64,000 nt of DNA, from assembly GCA_029779695.1 (NCBI GenBank), contig JAKPAB010000200.1, positions 1-64,000 of the forward strand, written 5' to 3'. Below, piece after piece: positions 61,285 through 64,000 of the stretch (its first letter is position 1; each line of letters begins with the position of its first letter). Below the pieces are notes generated by a model. That model made no database searches and was not told where the DNA came from. It was given only the letters and a program-made list of their open reading frames with translations. Both the position numbers and the translations under genes were made by a program. This DNA is from Bacillota bacterium (lineage in GTDB: Bacteria > Bacillota > Clostridia > Lachnospirales > Lachnospiraceae).

Positions 61285-61593
61285 TTAAGCGTTGATCTTT
61301 TCAATCTTAACTTGTGTGAAAGACTGTCTATGACCATTCTTCTTGTGATAGCCAGTTTTTCTCTTGTACTTGTATACGATGACCTTTTTAGCACGACCGT
61401 TTCTAACAACAGAAGCTTCAACCTTTGCTCCATTTACAGTCGGATCTCCTACCTTGAGCTCACCGTCATTAATGCAGAGAACATCTTCAAATGTTACTGT
61501 GTCTCCTGCTTCCTGATCCAGTTTTTCAATGGTAATGATATCACCTTCGGATACTTTGTACTGTTTGCCACCAGTCTTTATAACTGCATACAT
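61285..61593 (-). CDS. rplU: 50S ribosomal protein L21
   Basis: [18 protein letters not shown]. Confidence 0.97.
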   Translation of the reverse strand: MYAVIKTGGKQYKVSEGDIITIEKLDQEAGDTVTFEDVLCINDGELKVGDPTVNGAKVEASVVRNGRAKKVIVYKYKRKTGYHKKNGHRQSFTQVKIEKINA

Positions 61594-61676
61594 CTATGGC
61601 ACCTCCTATTATCATTACTCGCCGATTTTGGTGTTGTCAGCTATTGACAAACTTCTAACCTAGTCGAGCGGCATAC
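61594..61676 (-). ncRNA. Putative L21 leader (ribosomal protein autoregulatory 5'UTR)
   Basis: ~80-nt structured leader (ctcgactaggttagaag...ttgtca-atagc-tgacaa...cggcgag) upstream of rplU. Confidence 0.55.
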
Positions 61677-61682
61677 CGTAGT

Positions 61683-61711
61683 ATACTAACACATCATTCT
61701 TTCCCCGTCAA
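61683..61711 (-). promoter_or_regulatory. Sigma-A promoter of rplU-prp-rpmA within the 3' end of rng
   Basis: Minus strand TTGACG - 17 nt - TAGTAT. Confidence 0.6.
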
Positions 61712-62782
61712 CTGTTGTCTAAGAGGAGTCTCGATTTTTTTCCTTGTAATTTCCATTATTCCAAGTGAAGTAATATCAACGACATTTGTAATTGTATTAT
61801 TCTCTAAAAACTGCATTTTCATATATGATAATAATTCATCGTATCTTTTTTTATTCTTAAGATTAATAAGATCAATCAAAATTATTCCGGACAAATTTCT
61901 AATCTTGATCTGTTTAGATACCTCTAGAAGTGCTTCCATATTGATATTAAAGAAGTAATCATCTACACTATCCGCATTTTTTCTAGAACTTCTTCCCGAA
62001 TTAACGTCAATTACTTCAAAAGCTTCGGTATGGTTAAAAACAATTTCAGCTCCAGATTTAAGCTTGACTGAATGAGCAGATGCATTATCAAGTTTTGAGG
62101 TCAATGAATACAGTTTATATAACGAAAAGTCGTTATCACTATATAATTCAATATTAAGCGAAGAATCTTCATAATATATATTTTTAAGCTCATTATATAT
62201 ATTTATATCATCTGTAATGACCCTGCCTATGCTATTCAAATTTCTATTAATTCTATGAATATAATGCATATCACCAGATTGAATCTTGTCAAATAACGCA
62301 AATGATTCTAAATTATCCACAGTACATACTTCACCCATTGGGTATTTAGACTTTTGCCTTTCTGATTTTACCTTGAATATGATTTCATCGCCTTGATGAG
62401 GCCCTTTTTTTTTTGATTTTTTATCAAAATATTGAAGTTCCTTATTACCAGGGTCAACACATGCGAATCCATAATCTCCTATGTTAACAAGTAATGAATT
62501 GTTTTTAAGTATTTTATCGATCCTGCCAGAAAATATATCGTCAATTTTAATAGCATAATCTAAAAAAGGTGTTCTATCCGCATATATATTTAAAAGATTT
62601 CTTTTTTCATCAAGTAAAAATTCAAACAAAAAATCTCGCTCGTTATATTTCCCGTCGGAAATTATTAATATGTTATTTCTTTTATTAATATTCTTATCTC
62701 TATATATATCTGTAATTGTATTAACTCTTGTTATTTTTTCATTCATATTATTGTTTAACATCAAACCACATGTCTTATTCAC
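61694..62782 (-). CDS. RNase E/G family ribonuclease
   Basis: S1-like IFSGRIDKILK..., catalytic EVIDVNSGRSS and ILIDLINL. Confidence 0.88.
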   Translation of the reverse strand: MNKTCGLMLNNNMNEKITRVNTITDIYRDKNINKRNNILIISDGKYNERDFLFEFLLDEKRNLLNIYADRTPFLDYAIKIDDIFSGRIDKILKNNSLLVNIGDYGFACVDPGNKELQYFDKKSKKKGPHQGDEIIFKVKSERQKSKYPMGEVCTVDNLESFALFDKIQSGDMHYIHRINRNLNSIGRVITDDINIYNELKNIYYEDSSLNIELYSDNDFSLYKLYSLTSKLDNASAHSVKLKSGAEIVFNHTEAFEVIDVNSGRSSRKNADSVDDYFFNINMEALLEVSKQIKIRNLSGIILIDLINLKNKKRYDELLSYMKMQFLENNTITNVVDITSLGIMEITRKKIETPLRQQLTGKE

Positions 62783-64000
62783 CGATTTGACAGCTCAATT
62801 GCAATTTCTTCCCAGGTCAATCCCTTTTCAACCATGAGTACCATCATGTGGTAGAGAAAATCCGCCATTTCATATTTTACTTCCTCTTTTTCGGGATTTT
62901 TAGCTGCGATAATTATTTCTGAAGCCTCTTCACCTACTTTTTTCAATATTTTATCTAGGCCTTTATCAAACAGGTAATTTGTATATGATCCATCTTTGGG
63001 ATGTTCCTTTCTGCCGGCAATAACCTCATATTCACTTTCTAAAATACTAAGAGGATTATTGTTTTTATATTCCTTTTTCAGAATAGAATTAAAAAAGCAG
63101 CTTGGCGCACCAGTGTGACACGCTATTCCATCCACCTGCGATACTTTAGCCAAAATTGTATCATTATCACAATCAAGGATCAGTTCTTTGATATATTGAT
63201 AATGGCCTGATGTCTCCCCTTTTATCCAAATAGATTGCCTGCTTCTACTAAAATATGTCATTTTTCCTGAAAGAACTGTCAAATTATATGATTCCTCATT
63301 CATATAGGCAACCATAAGGACCTGGTTTGTCCTATAATCCTGAATTACCACAGGCACAAGTCCGTTAGCATCAGTTTTGATCTCAGAAAAATCAATGGCA
63401 GCTGTTAATTTCATTACAGAAACACCATTATCTGTCAAATCTTTCTTATAAGCCATTATATCAAAATTCGGATTTGAAAAATCCGATGAAATATAGCTTT
63501 CAAATGAATTATCCTTGTAAAATTCATATGATGGGGATATATCACCCTCTTGCTGGAGACCAATAGGAAGATCCGATAGGCTCTGAACACTTGTAAGTAT
63601 TGATTTTGACATAACAATAAATCCATATAGGCTCTCATCGAGGATTTCTTTTATCTTAAAAAGAAGATCCACATTCTTTAGAGACATCAGAAGCTTATCT
63701 TTACCAAATCTTTTTGAAGCATCAGTAAGAATAGAAAGTGAATCCATGTTCGAACCATTTAGAATCACCTTACTGCATCCTGCGTATAATAGCTTTTTGA
63801 CGTCTTCAAGTCTTCTTATATTTCCACCTGCAAAAATTGGAATCTCTGAAATGCTTGCGATTTTTCTAAGCAATAATAGATTTGTCTCATGCTCTGAATC
63901 TTCCACAGATAGATCATAGACTATAAGTCCGTCCATTCCATTGTCATTATATTTTTTTATAAGATTAGAAATATCACCATGGTACTTCTCTTCATCCATT
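62779..64000 (-). CDS. hisIE: HisIE (phosphoribosyl-AMP cyclohydrolase / phosphoribosyl-ATP pyrophosphatase) with N-terminal HisA/F-like region; probably runs off the window
   Basis: HisI CHTGAPSCFFNS; HisE VGEEASEIIIAAKN..YEMADFLYHMM; HisF-like IPIFAGGNIRRLEDVKKLLYAGCSKVILNGS. Confidence 0.9.
   Translation of the reverse strand, partial: MDEEKYHGDISNLIKKYNDNGMDGLIVYDLSVEDSEHETNLLLLRKIASISEIPIFAGGNIRRLEDVKKLLYAGCSKVILNGSNMDSLSILTDASKRFGKDKLLMSLKNVDLLFKIKEILDESLYGFIVMSKSILTSVQSLSDLPIGLQQEGDISPSYEFYKDNSFESYISSDFSNPNFDIMAYKKDLTDNGVSVMKLTAAIDFSEIKTDANGLVPVVIQDYRTNQVLMVAYMNEESYNLTVLSGKMTYFSRSRQSIWIKGETSGHYQYIKELILDCDNDTILAKVSQVDGIACHTGAPSCFFNSILKKEYKNNNPLSILESEYEVIAGRKEHPKDGSYTNYLFDKGLDKILKKVGEEASEIIIAAKNPEKEEVKYEMADFLYHMMVLMVEKGLTWEEIAIELSNR

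Noticed and set aside
61694-62782. RNase G/E homologue suspected of losing catalytic Asp (FIDM -> LINL)
   Set aside because: The residues corresponding to E. coli RNase E D303 (IDVNSGR) and D346 (LID) appear retained; the changed position is the following non-catalytic Asp.
62779-64000. Treating hisIE as complete because the ORF track begins at ATG 63999
   Set aside because: The N-terminal HisA/F-like region looks truncated and homologous proteins start further upstream; most likely cut by the window edge.
1-64000. CRISPR array, prophage, IS elements, defence island
   Set aside because: No regularly spaced repeats, cas, transposase or phage structural genes seen; the lone tyrosine recombinase is Xer-like and not in an obvious element.

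Overview
The window is a compact, AT-rich, protein-dense chromosomal segment from a Firmicute, most likely Clostridia/Lachnospiraceae. I infer this from the gene order mutS-mutL-miaA / radC-mreBCD-mrdA-minC-rodA-mgsA, the L27 N-terminal extension with a Prp protease gene, a divergent LysM/lexA pair, and hisIE with an N-terminal half-barrel. It is dominated by housekeeping genes: aromatic biosynthesis, EF-G-like GTPase, icd, ABC-F, rex, nnr-alr, yebC, glgA, ftsK, fhs-folD, phoH-ybeY, mismatch repair, rod-shape/cell-wall genes, sepF cluster, lexA, rsfS-nadD/yqeK-yhbY-obgE-rpmA-prp-rplU-rng-his. I saw no CRISPR array, rRNA, tRNA, prophage or IS element. I do not see a clear-cut new multi-gene system. 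The most interesting signals are proteins in conserved gene-order positions whose diagnostic motifs are altered: (1) a PgpH-like protein between phoH and ybeY whose HD motif reads RL; (2) a MinC without adjacent minD/minE that also appears to lack the RSGQ MinD-binding motif; (3) a methylglyoxal synthase with GGD->GGT and H98->N changes; (4) a pseudo-receiver protein lacking the phospho-acceptor Asp; (5) an EF-G paralogue with changed G3/G4 motifs. Also notable are a near-consensus promoter firing directly into an 18-bp perfect hairpin, a tyrosine recombinase gene flanked by two perfect inverted repeats and AATCTAAAT iterons, and a YneA-like LysM gene divergent from lexA. All motif comparisons are from memory of family consensus and need alignment.
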